Shown piece after piece: positions 41,724 to 50,910 of a DNA stretch of 64,000 bases. Source of the DNA: Bacillota bacterium (lineage in GTDB: Bacteria > Bacillota > Clostridia > Christensenellales > Aristaeellaceae). How positions within the stretch are numbered: the stretch's first letter is position 1; each line of letters begins with the position of its first letter. A model generated the notes under the pieces. It was given only the letters and a program-made list of their open reading frames with translations, did no database searches and had not been told where the DNA came from. The translations under genes were made by a program, and so were the position numbers. The stretch spans positions 279,318-343,317 of the forward strand of contig JAEZRP010000036.1 of the NCBI GenBank assembly GCA_023444095.1. The letters run 5' to 3'.

Positions 41724-44700
41724 TTAGTAATTGTACCAGTCAAACCACCTGAGATGCTTTGCGTAGGAGATCGCGACCGGCATCCCGCTCTCGAGCGGGT
41801 AGAACAGGATAAACAGGGCCGCCGCCGCCGCGACCAGAAGAAGCGCCGACCAGAGGAACGCCTTTGGCCGCTTCTCCTCGAGCCTGCCGAGCAGGAACGC
41901 CGTCGCGATGATGATGAACGGCACGCTCGCGAAGTAGTGATAGATGAACATGGAGCGCGGCACGAGCGTCCACGGCAGGTACTGCGAGAGGAAGCCGATC
42001 GTGAGAATGACGCCCACGACGGACGCGCGCCTCTTCCACGCCGTCTCGACGATCGTCCACACCATGGCCACGAAGCCCGTCCACCACACGGCGGGGTTGC
42101 CCATGCAGGAGATGGAGGAGATCATCCCGCTCGGGAGGTAGCTCTTTCCGTCGTAGAACCACATCGGCCACGCGATCACGGGCCATTGATACCAGGGCGA
42201 GCGGAAGTAGTGATCGTCGTTTTTGAGTCCCTTGTGGTAGTTGTACATCTGCTTCTGGAGCTCGATCACGCGCTTGACGGTGAAATCGCCGTCCGGCGTT
42301 AACTGCCAGTAGTAGGAGAGATAGTAGATGAGGGCCGGGATCGCGAGGAAGAACGCGCAGCAGACGAGAAGCGTGATGGCCGCGTTTCGGAAGAAGTGGT
42401 CGCGCGCCTCGAGGGCCGCGCGCCGCTCGTCGTCCGATTCAAACTGGTCGTCCTCGCGCTTCACGGCCTCCAGGTGCTCCCGATACCGGGAGAGGAGCGA
42501 CCAGAAGAACAGGATCGCGAGCCCCGCGGAGGCGTAGATGCCGATCCACTTGGTCGCCCACGCGACGCCCATCGTCACCCCGCACAGCATGAGCGGAATC
42601 AGCGTCTTCCAGAGCGGCTGGCGGTGAAAGCTCATCCTGACGTACCGGAACATGAAAAGGTACATGAGCATGATGAAGAAGACCGCGTAGGAGTCGATGG
42701 TCGCGATCCGCGTCTGCGTAAAGTGCATGGAATCGAGCGCGAAGAGGAGCATCGCGAGCGCCGCGATCTTGCGCGAGCCGCCGAGCTGCTTGACCATGAG
42801 GTAGAGGACGGGCAGCATCAGAACGCCCATCAGCGCGCCCATGAACCGCCAGCCGAACGGCGTCATGCCGAAGAGATCGACGCCCACCATCATGAGCACT
42901 TTCCCAAGCGGCGGGTGCGTCCATTCGTAGGTGTGCAGCCCGTGGAGGTGTTCGTAGGCCGTGCGCGCGTGGTAGATTTCGTCGAAGTAGGTGGAGTTGT
43001 AATAGCTCGGATGCGCAGGCACGGTTTTTCGCTCGTCGAGGAGCGCCGCGCCGTCGCCCGAGGCGACCGTGGCGGGGAGCGTCTTCCCGTCCGCGTTCAG
43101 GAAGCCGATTTCGGAGAGGATCAGCCCCTCGTACCGGGCGGTGACGCGCACGTAGCGCGCCGTCTGGTAGGGATACTTGTCGGATGCAGTCGCGAACACC
43201 GTGTACGCGCTCCCGTCCGTCGTCGGAACGGTCTCGCCGTAGAGGGTGGTCTGCTTCGCGTCGTCGTTCACGGGAGAATAGAAGAGCCAGCGGAAGATCT
43301 GCCCCTGATTGTACGCGGCGAACTGGGGCTCCGTCCACGCGGCGCCGTCGTTTGAAAGCTCGACGGTGAAGTTGGTGTTGCAGATGCCGCCGTAGTATTC
43401 CATCCGGAAGGTTTCCGGCGCGCCGAGGTCGAAGACGATCTGTTCGCCGTCCTGCGAGGAGATCCAGCTCGACTCGGGCGCGCTCGTCGCCCCGAGGTTC
43501 ACAAATGTCATGACCGAGTAGGCGACGGTCACACCCGCCAGGACGAGATAGTCCCACCTTTTGAGGTTGAGCCGGTAATCGCGCCTTCCGAACAGGCCCT
43601 CCCATGCGGGCGAGGGTCCGTCAAGCGGCCTCTGGTCGAGCTCCACGCGCTTTTCCATGAAGTACATCGAAAACGCGACGTATGCCGCATAGGCTGCGTT
43701 CCCCACCGCCAAAAGGGAGAGGGGCGCGTTGAGCCAGTCCTCGGAGGACTGCAGATGCCCGAAGTTCGCCTCCGTCATCCCGCCCTGCAGCACCAGTATC
43801 TGATTCAAAAACAGCGTGATCGTGAGCGCCGCGAGGGAATAGAGGATGCGCCTGTCCCGCTCCACCGCATAGGCGAGGACGAGAAGCACCAGCGCAGGAT
43901 AGGCGTAGCGCTCATGGATCATCGGCCCGAACGCGCAGATCAGCATGATGAGAACCGCGCCCGCCATGAAGATGGCGGAACGCTTGTTCGCGCGGATGTA
44001 GAGCGCGAAAGCGTAGAGGTACGAAAGCCCGAACAGCACGTACGCGAACACCGCGAGCGCCAGATTGTCCGAGAGCGCCACCCAGTTGAGGCCGAGGAGT
44101 TCGTAGAGGTTGAGCGCGTTGATGGTGAAGTATTCGTAGCTGCCCATCGTGCCGCCGTAGAGGGTAAAAAGCCACTTGACCGGCCCGACCCCGTCCTCGT
44201 GGAAGATGAACCCCGCGAGGAGGAGAAGCACGAGCGACGCCGCCAGCCCGTATGCCGCGCCGAGAATCTTCTTTTTCTCGGGCTTGCGCGCGAGGCTCAC
44301 GACGACCGCGACCAGTCCGAGCGGCGCGAAGAGCAGCGCCTGCGGCTTCAAGAGCATCGAGAACGTGAACATGGGTAGCGCCCATCCGTAGGCGCCCTCG
44401 CACAGCAGCGCCGCGCACAGCGCCAGGAAGATGGTGAACACCGAGTCGATCTGGCCCCAGGCGGCGGAATCGACGATCGCGGCGGGGTTGAGCGCGCACA
44501 CCGCGCCCAGGAGCATCGCCGCGCGCGGGTTCACGCGCTTTTTCGCGAAGAAGTAGACGAGATACGCCATCACCGCGTCCGCGAACACGGGGATCAGCTT
44601 GATGAGAAGCACGTGCGCGTCCGAGCCGTACGCGATGCCCAGGAGGTTGCGCACCCCGGCGACGAACCAGAGCATCGCCATGTAGAGCGGGGGATAATCG

Positions 44701-45596
44701 CAGAAGTAATCCGCCCGATAGAAGTTTGTGTAGCCGACCGAATAGATGCGCTCCGACCACGCCGTGAAGCAGTTGATGTCCGTGTGGTAGCCGTAGACGC
44801 GCGCGCCGATATACAGCCGCGCGGCGACCGAAGCGAGGAGAATGAGCGCGAACCAGAGCTCGTAGCGCTTCGCGTTCTGAAGCGGCGCGCGCCCGGACTT
44901 TCGCATCAGCGCGACCGCCACGAGCGCGATGCCGAACGCCGCCAGGAGCCACGCCTCGGTGTTGCGCGAAGGCGCGCCGTCGTCCTCGTCGGCTTTGGGG
45001 GAGGCGGAGATGGCCGCGAAATCCTTCGTCGCGACGCCCGCCGGAACCGCGTCGATCTTCGTCATGGTGAACGAATCGAACCACGCCGTGCCGGTGTTCA
45101 GGGAGCTGTAGCCGCCCACGCGCGCGAGGAGCGTCAGCTCCGTCTGATCCGCGCCCGTTTTGCCGTAGAGGGTAAGCTTCACCCATTCGCCGTTCGTGTC
45201 ATAGACGGAATCGGAGTACGAGAACGTGTCCCGGACGGAGATGTTCGCGCCGATCTTCCCGTCGGCCTCCCCGGCCACGCCTTCCGCCCGCACCATGGCG
45301 GTGATCTCGTAGAGGCTGTCCGGCTCGACCGCGACGTCCTGCGCGAAGCGCGCGTCGTTCTCGGTCATGTTGCGCACCTGTGCGCATGCGCCCTCGTAGC
45401 CGTCCTGACCGGTCGTCAGCCGGGAGACCCCGTCCTCTGTGTACCACATGTCCGGATACCAGTTCTCCGGAAGGTTTGACGAGCCGATCTCGTCGAAGCC
45501 CGGGTTCCGGACGAGGTTCTCCGCCTGCGCGGACGCGGAAAGAGGGATGAGCAGAAAAATGAGAGCGGCGCACAGCGCGGCCATTGACCTTCGCAT
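41724..45596 (-). CDS. Giant membrane protein with two GT-C glycosyltransferase modules
   Basis: A 1290-aa protein. The signal peptide (about 1-24) ends ASAQAEN, followed by a carbohydrate-binding-like beta domain (about 25-200). A first GT-C membrane module (about 235-670) has HTDINCFTAWSERIY and DYFCDYPPLYMAM in its first loop. A second extracytoplasmic domain (about 740-880) looks like a discoidin/F5-8 C module with VELSNDGAAW. The last module (about 900-1290) is a PMT-type GT-C with TYFDEIYHARTAYEHL, the Asp-Glu loop, and HPPLGK. Both should use polyprenyl-phosphate sugars outside the membrane. GGAG lies before ATG 45596. The tail encodes an intact PMT ending. Such tandem fusion is unusual. 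Confidence 0.85.
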   Translation of the reverse strand: MRRSMAALCAALIFLLIPLSASAQAENLVRNPGFDEIGSSNLPENWYPDMWYTEDGVSRLTTGQDGYEGACAQVRNMTENDARFAQDVAVEPDSLYEITAMVRAEGVAGEADGKIGANISVRDTFSYSDSVYDTNGEWVKLTLYGKTGADQTELTLLARVGGYSSLNTGTAWFDSFTMTKIDAVPAGVATKDFAAISASPKADEDDGAPSRNTEAWLLAAFGIALVAVALMRKSGRAPLQNAKRYELWFALILLASVAARLYIGARVYGYHTDINCFTAWSERIYSVGYTNFYRADYFCDYPPLYMAMLWFVAGVRNLLGIAYGSDAHVLLIKLIPVFADAVMAYLVYFFAKKRVNPRAAMLLGAVCALNPAAIVDSAAWGQIDSVFTIFLALCAALLCEGAYGWALPMFTFSMLLKPQALLFAPLGLVAVVVSLARKPEKKKILGAAYGLAASLVLLLLAGFIFHEDGVGPVKWLFTLYGGTMGSYEYFTINALNLYELLGLNWVALSDNLALAVFAYVLFGLSYLYAFALYIRANKRSAIFMAGAVLIMLICAFGPMIHERYAYPALVLLVLAYAVERDRRILYSLAALTITLFLNQILVLQGGMTEANFGHLQSSEDWLNAPLSLLAVGNAAYAAYVAFSMYFMEKRVELDQRPLDGPSPAWEGLFGRRDYRLNLKRWDYLVLAGVTVAYSVMTFVNLGATSAPESSWISSQDGEQIVFDLGAPETFRMEYYGGICNTNFTVELSNDGAAWTEPQFAAYNQGQIFRWLFYSPVNDDAKQTTLYGETVPTTDGSAYTVFATASDKYPYQTARYVRVTARYEGLILSEIGFLNADGKTLPATVASGDGAALLDERKTVPAHPSYYNSTYFDEIYHARTAYEHLHGLHTYEWTHPPLGKVLMMVGVDLFGMTPFGWRFMGALMGVLMLPVLYLMVKQLGGSRKIAALAMLLFALDSMHFTQTRIATIDSYAVFFIMLMYLFMFRYVRMSFHRQPLWKTLIPLMLCGVTMGVAWATKWIGIYASAGLAILFFWSLLSRYREHLEAVKREDDQFESDDERRAALEARDHFFRNAAITLLVCCAFFLAIPALIYYLSYYWQLTPDGDFTVKRVIELQKQMYNYHKGLKNDDHYFRSPWYQWPVIAWPMWFYDGKSYLPSGMISSISCMGNPAVWWTGFVAMVWTIVETAWKRRASVVGVILTIGFLSQYLPWTLVPRSMFIYHYFASVPFIIIATAFLLGRLEEKRPKAFLWSALLLVAAAAALFILFYPLESGMPVAISYAKHLRWFDWYNY

Positions 45597-45707
45597 ATCG
45601 TTATCTCCTCGTTGGATTGCCAAAGATATCATTTCCATATCAGGCGGATGAATTCCTTCGCGTTCTGTGACGAAGGGGAGGCCCGATTGGTTCAGAACGG
45701 AAAACAA

Positions 45708-46058
45708 TCATTCGTTCGCGTCGAACGCGCCGGGGATGTGGTTGATCTCGCCCGGCAGAATTTCGATCACGTCAAAGCGCATGGGGGAATCGGAAAGTCC
45801 GTTCTGCGCCGCGTACGCGCGCGCCGCGCGCACGATCCTCCGGCGCTTTGCGGAGGTCACGGCCTCCGCGGGCCGCCCGAAGCGCGCGTTTCTGCGCGCC
45901 TTGACCTCGACAAAGGCGGTGAGGTCGCCCAGGCGCGCCACGATGTCGATCTCTGCGTTCGCGATCCTGACGTTCGAAGCCACGATCCACGCGCCGATCC
46001 CGACGAGGTAGTCCCGCGCCGCCGCCTCGCCCGCGGCCCCGACGCGCGATTTGTTCAC
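45708..46058 (-). CDS. YraN/UPF0102-family nuclease-like protein
   Basis: A 116-aa protein of the restriction endonuclease-like fold. GAAGEAAARDYLVGIGAWIV (about 8-27), then EIDIVARLGDLTAFVEVKAR with the E-x-D...E-x-K triad (about 39-58), is the whole family signature. Its role is not settled; the family is often near rnhB and topA. GTG 46058 overlaps the upstream peptidase stop as GTGA. A longer in-frame extension upstream is antisense to no evidence of coding and is omitted. Confidence 0.85.
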   Translation of the reverse strand: MNKSRVGAAGEAAARDYLVGIGAWIVASNVRIANAEIDIVARLGDLTAFVEVKARRNARFGRPAEAVTSAKRRRIVRAARAYAAQNGLSDSPMRFDVIEILPGEINHIPGAFDANE

Positions 46059-47125
46059 AGCTCGACGAGCGCCCGCTCGAGCTCGTTCAGTGTCTCGCAG
46101 CCGTCTTCGGTCACGCACACGAGGTCCTCGATCCGAACGCCGAATTTCCCGGGCAGGTAGATGCCCGGCTCCACGGAGAACGTCATGCCCGGCTGGGCCG
46201 GCCGCGCGTTGACCGCGCTCGCGTCCATGGGTTCATGCACCTCGAGCCCGATGCCGTGCCCGAGGCGGTGGATGAAGTACTTGCCGTAGCCCGCGTCCTC
46301 GATGACCTTGCGCGCGGCAAAGTCGATTTCGCGCATCGGAACGCCCGGGCGCGCGGCGCGCCGCCCCGCCTCGTTGGCGCGCAGGACGAGATCATACACG
46401 CGCTTCATCTCGTCCGTGGCCCGCCCGAGGACCACCGTCCGCGTCATGTCGCTCGCCATGCGCCTGTAGAACAGCCCGACGTCGAGGATCGCCGTCTGGC
46501 CGGACTCGAGCCGCGTCTCGTCGGACGCGTGGTGCGGCTCGGCGCAGTTTTTCCCGAAGCACACGAGCGGGGAAAAGCTCATGCCCTCGCCGCCCGCCTC
46601 CTTGGCGAACTTCGCGTACCGTTCGCACACCTCGATTTCCGTCTCGCCCGCCCGGATCGTAGGAATGAGCCGCCGCACAGCCTCGTCGTTTCTGTGCGAG
46701 CTCTCGCGCATGCACGCGATTTCGTCCGCGTCCTTGATCATCCGCGCGTCGTCCACCGGGGCGGAGCCCAGCACAGGGACGATATCGCCCCGCGCCTGCA
46801 TGAGCCGGATGGTGAACTCGCTGGGCCACAGCTTGTCGACGCCGACCTTCCCGGCGGGCAGGAAGGAGGCGAGCACGCCCACGGAATCCTCCGTGTCGTC
46901 AAATTCGGTGAGGGGCAGATTCGGCTGCGCGCAGAGCGCGAACAGCCGGTTCGCAAACAGCCGTGCCGTTCCGTCCGCCTTCACCATGAGCGCGAGCATG
47001 CGCTCGCCGGGGTGGACGAAAAGCCCGGTGAGATAGGAAACCGAATGCGGCGCGGACACGAGGATGCAGGAAAGCCCCGCCCTCTCCATGTTTTCAATCA
47101 CGCGCGCAAGCCTTTTTTCGTTCAT
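46055..47125 (-). CDS. Xaa-Pro dipeptidase/aminopeptidase, M24 family
   Basis: A 356-aa cytoplasmic metallopeptidase. The creatinase N-domain covers about 1-130. The pita-bread domain holds the metal ligands: LDVGLFYRRMASDMTR (two Asp, about 218-229), HRLGHGIGLEVHE (His, about 289), FSVEPGIY (Glu, about 318) and VRIEDL (Glu, about 331). It should cleave peptide bonds before proline. AAAGGAG lies 7 bases before ATG 47125, and TTGCAA-N17-TATAAT precedes it. The YraN gene is coupled behind it. Confidence 0.9.
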   Translation of the reverse strand: MNEKRLARVIENMERAGLSCILVSAPHSVSYLTGLFVHPGERMLALMVKADGTARLFANRLFALCAQPNLPLTEFDDTEDSVGVLASFLPAGKVGVDKLWPSEFTIRLMQARGDIVPVLGSAPVDDARMIKDADEIACMRESSHRNDEAVRRLIPTIRAGETEIEVCERYAKFAKEAGGEGMSFSPLVCFGKNCAEPHHASDETRLESGQTAILDVGLFYRRMASDMTRTVVLGRATDEMKRVYDLVLRANEAGRRAARPGVPMREIDFAARKVIEDAGYGKYFIHRLGHGIGLEVHEPMDASAVNARPAQPGMTFSVEPGIYLPGKFGVRIEDLVCVTEDGCETLNELERALVEL

Positions 47126-47146
47126 GCGGACATCTCCTTTTTTGCC

Positions 47147-47175
47147 ATTATAATTGGTACGCGGCCATTTTGCAA
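47147..47175 (-). promoter_or_regulatory. Promoter of the M24 peptidase gene
   Basis: Minus-strand TTGCAA (47175-47170), 17-bp spacer, TATAAT (47152-47147). Confidence 0.78.
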
Positions 47176-47183
47176 TGTATTTA

Positions 47184-47212
47184 TGGACACCCGGCCGGAC
47201 GTTTGCTATAAT
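47184..47212 (+). promoter_or_regulatory. Promoter of the acetate-kinase-family gene
   Basis: TGGACA (47184-47189), 17-bp spacer, TATAAT (47207-47212). It is divergent from the M24 promoter with 8 bases between the -35 boxes. Confidence 0.75.
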
Positions 47213-47230
47213 TACGGGGGAGGGATGTCC

Positions 47231-48379
47231 ATGAAGATTCTCGTCTGCAACGCAGGAAGCACTTCCTTAAAATTCAAGCTCTATGAGTTCCCCGAAAGGC
47301 GCGCGCTGGCCACCGGCAAGGTCGAGCGCGTCGGCTCCCAAACGGACGCCATCTACGCGTTTCAAGCGGGCGATCGGGAGATCGCCTCGACCGGCCAGTC
47401 CGTGCCCGACTATATGGCGGGCGTGAAGCGGTTCCTCTATGACCTCGGCGCAGTCAAAATCGACGCCGTGGGCTTCAAGACGGTGCTCGCGAAGGGATTT
47501 CCCGGCGTTCACATACTGAGCGACGCGGTCTTGAAGGGCATGGAGGAATACCTGTCCGTCGCGCCCGCGCACAACCGCGCCTATCTCGACGCCATCTCCG
47601 TGTTTCGAACCCTGATGCCCGAAACCCCGCTCGTGGGCTCGTTCGAGACGGCGTTTCATCGGACCATCCCGGCGGAGCGCCGCGTGTACGGCATTCCCTA
47701 CGAGCTTACCGAGAAATACGGCATCTACAAGATGGGCTATCACGGCGCGTCGCACGCCTACGTGGCCTCGCGCCTTCCGGACAAAAAGCGCGTGATCTCC
47801 TGCCATCTGGGCGGCAGCGGCTCCATCTGCGCGATCCTCGACGGGAAATCCGTCGACAACAGCTTCGGGCTGTCCCTGCAGGCGGGCATCCTGAACGCCA
47901 ACCGCGCGGGCGACATCGACCCGTACATCATCCCCTTCCTCGTCTCCGAGGGGATGCGTCTCGGGGACGTGATCGCGGCGCTCGAGAAAAAGGGCGGACT
48001 TCTGGGCATCTCGGGCGTTTCCGGCGACATGCGCCACCTGCGGGAGGCGGCAGACGGCGGGAACGCGCGCGCGAAGCTTGCGATCGAGGTTTACATCAAC
48101 GGGATTGTCCGCTACATCGGCGCGTACTATGCCGAGCTTGGCGGGCTCGACGCCGTGGCGTTCACGGGCGGCGTGGGCGAGCACGATTCCCGGCTGCGCG
48201 CGGAGGTCGTCCGGCAGATCGCCCATTTCGGCCTCGCGCTCGACGACGCGAAGAACGCACGCGACGAATTCACCATCACGACCGACGATTCGCGCGTCTC
48301 GGCGCACGTGATCCCCGCGGACGAGGAGCTCGGCGTCGCGACGAACACATTCAAAACGCTTACGGGAGGTGCCCTATGA
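47231..48379 (+). CDS. Acetate/propionate-family kinase
   Basis: A 382-aa acyl-phosphate kinase of the acetate kinase/butyrate kinase fold. CNAGSTSLKFKLYE (about 6-19), then YGIYKMGYHGASHAYVA (about 161-177), HLGGSGSICAI and FTGGVGEHDSRLR (about 312-324) are the family stretches. Classic AckA keeps NCGSSS and RFGYHGTSH; the shorter, drifted N-terminus here suggests a propionate or other acyl substrate is possible. It makes ATP from acyl-phosphate in fermentation. No phosphotransacetylase is adjacent. ATG 47231 follows GGGGGAGGG by 7 bases. Coupled to nitroreductase by ATGA. Confidence 0.85.
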   Translation: MKILVCNAGSTSLKFKLYEFPERRALATGKVERVGSQTDAIYAFQAGDREIASTGQSVPDYMAGVKRFLYDLGAVKIDAVGFKTVLAKGFPGVHILSDAVLKGMEEYLSVAPAHNRAYLDAISVFRTLMPETPLVGSFETAFHRTIPAERRVYGIPYELTEKYGIYKMGYHGASHAYVASRLPDKKRVISCHLGGSGSICAILDGKSVDNSFGLSLQAGILNANRAGDIDPYIIPFLVSEGMRLGDVIAALEKKGGLLGISGVSGDMRHLREAADGGNARAKLAIEVYINGIVRYIGAYYAELGGLDAVAFTGGVGEHDSRLRAEVVRQIAHFGLALDDAKNARDEFTITTDDSRVSAHVIPADEELGVATNTFKTLTGGAL

Positions 48380-48948
48380 ACTTCAAGGATCTCGTTTCCC
48401 AAAACCGCAGCCAGAGGACCTTCGACGAGAGCCGCAAGATCGCGCGCGAGGAGCTCGTTTCCCTCGTCTCCCTCGCCCGGATCTCGCCCTCCGCCGCCAA
48501 CCGTCAGCCGCTCAAGTACTTCCTCTCCGCGGACGAAAACACCAACGCGATCATCCAGCCCATGACCGGCTGGGGCGGCTCGCTCCCGCAGCTGAAGCTC
48601 CCGCCCGAGGGCCACCGCCCCACTGCCTTCATCGTGATCCTGGTCGACAAAACGATCACCCCCGACCCGCGCCACGCCGAGAAGGACGTGGGCATCGCGG
48701 CGCAGACCATGCTTCTGGGCGCTGCCGAGATGGGCCTCTCCGGCTGCATGATCGGCTCGTTCAAGCCCGGCCTCAGGGACGCGCTGCTCCTGCCTGAAAC
48801 CCTCGAAATCGCGCTCGTCGTCGCGCTCGGCAAGGGCGAGGAGGACATCGAGATCGTCGACGCGGGCGATTCCGTCAAGTATTACCGCGACGAGGCGGGG
48901 AGACACTACGTGCCGAAGCGCACGCTCGAGGAGATCATCGTGGGGTAG
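48376..48948 (+). CDS. Nitroreductase-family FMN protein
   Basis: A 190-aa flavoprotein. RSQRTFDESRKIAREEL (about 11-27) and ARISPSAANRQPLKYFL (about 34-50) form the FMN-binding signature; AEKDVGIAAQTMLLGAAEMGLSGCMIG (about 95-121) contains the dimer helix. It reduces nitro or quinone compounds with NAD(P)H. GGGAGG precedes ATG 48376, which overlaps the kinase stop. The two are cotranscribed, and a partial intergenic element follows the stop. Confidence 0.85.
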   Translation: MNFKDLVSQNRSQRTFDESRKIAREELVSLVSLARISPSAANRQPLKYFLSADENTNAIIQPMTGWGGSLPQLKLPPEGHRPTAFIVILVDKTITPDPRHAEKDVGIAAQTMLLGAAEMGLSGCMIGSFKPGLRDALLLPETLEIALVVALGKGEEDIEIVDAGDSVKYYRDEAGRHYVPKRTLEEIIVG

Positions 48949-48954
48949 AACGGG

Positions 48955-49084
48955 GGGAACGCCGCGCGCCGCCCCGGACCCCGCTCATGGGCCATTGGCC
49001 CTTGAGAATCCCATGCTGAGGTGAAATAGATCTTTGCCCGCCGGATCGCCCGGTGCAAGTCGGCCTTGCCCGGGCGGGCGCGGG
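48955..49084. repeat. Modular intergenic element, copy 5 (left half)
   Basis: Left arm GCCCCGGACCCCG (48970-48982) through TTGAGAATCCCAT (49002-49014), then a degraded inner palindrome starting GGATCGCCCG (49043-49052) whose right side reads CGGGCGGGCG (49071-49080). No right arm is found; the Mrp promoter begins instead. Confidence 0.65.
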
Positions 49085-49099
49085 TTAACCTTTCGGCGC

Positions 49100-49128
49100 T
49101 TGACCATATCCCCGCAGGGGTATAAGAT
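49100..49128 (+). promoter_or_regulatory. Promoter of the Mrp/ApbC gene
   Basis: TTGACC (49100-49105), 17-bp spacer, TAAGAT (49123-49128). An upstream in-frame ATG (49127) lies within it, which decides the Mrp start at 49166. Confidence 0.7.
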
Positions 49129-49165
49129 GGCTGGAGATACCAAACCGGATGGGAGAGATTGGAAA

Positions 49166-49990
49166 ATGGCAGAGAACGAATGCACCCACAACTGTGAAAC
49201 CTGCGGCGTCGATTGCGAGAGCCGCCAGGAAAGCCTTCTCGCGGAGGCGAATCCGAACAGCAACGTGAAAAAGGTGATCGGCATCGTGAGCGGCAAGGGC
49301 GGCGTGGGCAAGTCCCTCGTAACCTCCCTCATGGCCGTGACCATGCGCCGCCGCCTCCATGATACCGCCATCCTCGACGCGGACGTGACCGGCCCCTCGA
49401 TCCCCAAGGCCTTCGGCCTCAAGGGCACGCTCCTCGGAAGCGAGGAAGGCATATATCCCGCCGAGACCAAGAGCGGCGTGAAGGTAGTCTCGATCAACCT
49501 GCTTCTCGAAAACGACACCGACCCCGTGGTCTGGCGCGGACCCATCATCGCGGGCACCGTCAAGCAGTTCTGGACGGACGTCATGTGGGGCGACGTGGAC
49601 TTCATGTTCGTCGACATGCCTCCGGGAACGGGCGACGTGCCGCTGACGGTGTTCCAGTCGCTTCCGGTGGACGGCATCATCATCGTGACCTCCCCGCAGG
49701 AGCTTGTGGGCATGATCGTCTCGAAGGCCGTCAAGATGGCCGGGATGATGGACATTCCGGTTCTCGGCATCGTCGAGAACATGGCCTACTACGAATGCCC
49801 CGACTGCGGTGGCCGCCACAAAATCTTCGGCGAGAGCCATGTCGAGGAGATCGCGAAGGAATTCAACATCCCCGTGACCGCGTCCCTGCCCATCCATCCG
49901 AAGCTCGCCGCAGCCTCCGACAAGGGCACCATCGAGCTCTTCGAGGGCGACTGGCTCGAGAAGCTCGCCGACGCGGTCGAACATGTCTGA
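49166..49990 (+). CDS. Mrp/ApbC/NBP35-family iron-sulfur carrier ATPase
   Basis: A 274-aa P-loop protein that carries and transfers Fe-S clusters. The deviant Walker A is GKGGVGKS (about 39-46), followed by DADVTGPSIPKAFG (about 68-81) and VDMPPGTGDVPLTV (about 147-160). The C-terminal CPDCGG (about 204-209) is the bridging cluster site. An N-terminal CTHNCETCGVDCE (residues 6-18) adds four cysteines as in NBP35-type proteins. ATG 49166 is favoured since the promoter -10 box contains the earlier ATG. The GNAT gene overlaps its end by 8 bases. Confidence 0.9.
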   Translation: MAENECTHNCETCGVDCESRQESLLAEANPNSNVKKVIGIVSGKGGVGKSLVTSLMAVTMRRRLHDTAILDADVTGPSIPKAFGLKGTLLGSEEGIYPAETKSGVKVVSINLLLENDTDPVVWRGPIIAGTVKQFWTDVMWGDVDFMFVDMPPGTGDVPLTVFQSLPVDGIIIVTSPQELVGMIVSKAVKMAGMMDIPVLGIVENMAYYECPDCGGRHKIFGESHVEEIAKEFNIPVTASLPIHPKLAAASDKGTIELFEGDWLEKLADAVEHV

Positions 49991-50417
49991 CGTTCGCCGG
50001 GCCTCCCTTTCGGATGCCCGGGCGATCTGGGAGATCAACTGCCGTTCGCTGGGATACGATTATCCGGAGGACAGGACCCGCGCGCGGCTGGAGATCGCGC
50101 TCGGAAAGCCCGATCACGCGATCTTCGTCTTCGGAGATCCCGCGATCGGCTACGTACACGTCGAGGCCTACGACTGCACCTACGCGGACGCGCTCGCGAA
50201 CATCCTCGCGCTGGCGGTGCTCCCGGAGGCGCAGGGGCGGGGCGCGGGCCGCGCGCTCATGGACGCGGCGGAAGGCTGGGCGAAATCGCGCGACATCGCG
50301 GGCGTCCGGCTCGATTCCGGCATGGACCGCACGGGCGCGCACGCGTTTTATCAGGCCATCGGTTACCGGCTCCGGAAGGATCACCGGAATTTTGTTAAAT
50401 CATTCCCGGACGGTTGA
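49983..50417 (+). CDS. GNAT-family N-acetyltransferase
   Basis: A 144-aa acetyltransferase. ILALAVLPEAQGRGAGRALMDAAEGWA (about 74-100) contains the QGRGAG acetyl-CoA loop, and HAFYQAIGYRL near 120 is the usual C-terminal strand-helix. VRRASLSDARAIWEINCRSLGY at the start fits the RimI/aminoglycoside-acetyltransferase-like group. Target unknown. It overlaps the Mrp gene end by 8 bases and ends at the -35 box of the rplS promoter. Confidence 0.8.
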   Translation: MSDVRRASLSDARAIWEINCRSLGYDYPEDRTRARLEIALGKPDHAIFVFGDPAIGYVHVEAYDCTYADALANILALAVLPEAQGRGAGRALMDAAEGWAKSRDIAGVRLDSGMDRTGAHAFYQAIGYRLRKDHRNFVKSFPDG

Positions 50418-50442
50418 TTGCATACCTGAAATATGGTATACT
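50414..50442 (+). promoter_or_regulatory. rplS promoter
   Basis: TTGATT (50414-50419), 17-bp spacer, TATACT (50437-50442). The -35 box overlaps the stop of the GNAT gene; a 73-base leader precedes rplS. Confidence 0.75.
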
Positions 50443-50514
50443 GTTCGGCGTGACATCGGACGGTCCTCTGGCGACATGCGCATGAACGTCCTTGAGAGGA
50501 AGGAGGCCCATATC

Positions 50515-50859
50515 ATGAATGAGATCATCCGTTCCATCGAGAGCGCCCAGCTCCGCTCGGACATTCCCGCGTTTCACGTCGGCGACACCGTCCGCGTTTT
50601 CGTGAAGGTCGTGGAAGGCACCCGCGAACGTCTGCAGGCGTTCGAAGGCGTCGTCATGGCCCGCCGCAACGGCTCCGTTCGCGAGACGTTCACCGTCCGC
50701 CGCACGTCCTATGGCGTCGGCGTCGAGCGCACGTTCCCGCTGCATTCCCCGCGCCTGGACCACATCGAAGTGGTTCGTCGGGGCAAGGTTCGCCGCGCGA
50801 AGCTTTACTACCTCAGAAACCTCAGCGGCAAGGCCGCGAAGGTCAAGGACAAGACCTGA
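50515..50859 (+). CDS. rplS: 50S ribosomal protein L19
   Basis: A 114-aa ribosomal protein at the 30S-50S interface. IPAFHVGDTVRVFVKVVEG (about 18-36), RLQAFEGVVMARRNG and ERTFPLHSPRLDHIEVVRRGKVRRAKLYYLRNL (about 72-104) are the family core. ATG 50515 has AAGGAGG 8 bases upstream; an in-frame ATG at 50482 has no ribosome site. An intrinsic terminator follows. Confidence 0.97.
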   Translation: MNEIIRSIESAQLRSDIPAFHVGDTVRVFVKVVEGTRERLQAFEGVVMARRNGSVRETFTVRRTSYGVGVERTFPLHSPRLDHIEVVRRGKVRRAKLYYLRNLSGKAAKVKDKT

Positions 50860-50866
50860 TCCATTC

Positions 50867-50898
50867 GGCGGAGGATGCGTCCTTCGCCTTTTCTTTTT
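50867..50898 (+). terminator. rplS terminator
   Basis: A 9-bp stem (50867-50875 with 50880-50888, one G-U), TGCG loop, then TTTTCTTTTT. It lies 7 bases after the rplS stop and just before the rbgA ribosome site, so some read-through may serve rbgA. Confidence 0.85.
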
Positions 50899-50910
50899 AT
50901 TGGAGGAATC

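Noticed and set aside
49585..50514. A long plus-strand frame leading into rplS.
   Set aside because: Only the part from ATG 50515 is L19. The upstream part is out of frame with the Mrp and GNAT genes and is not a fusion.
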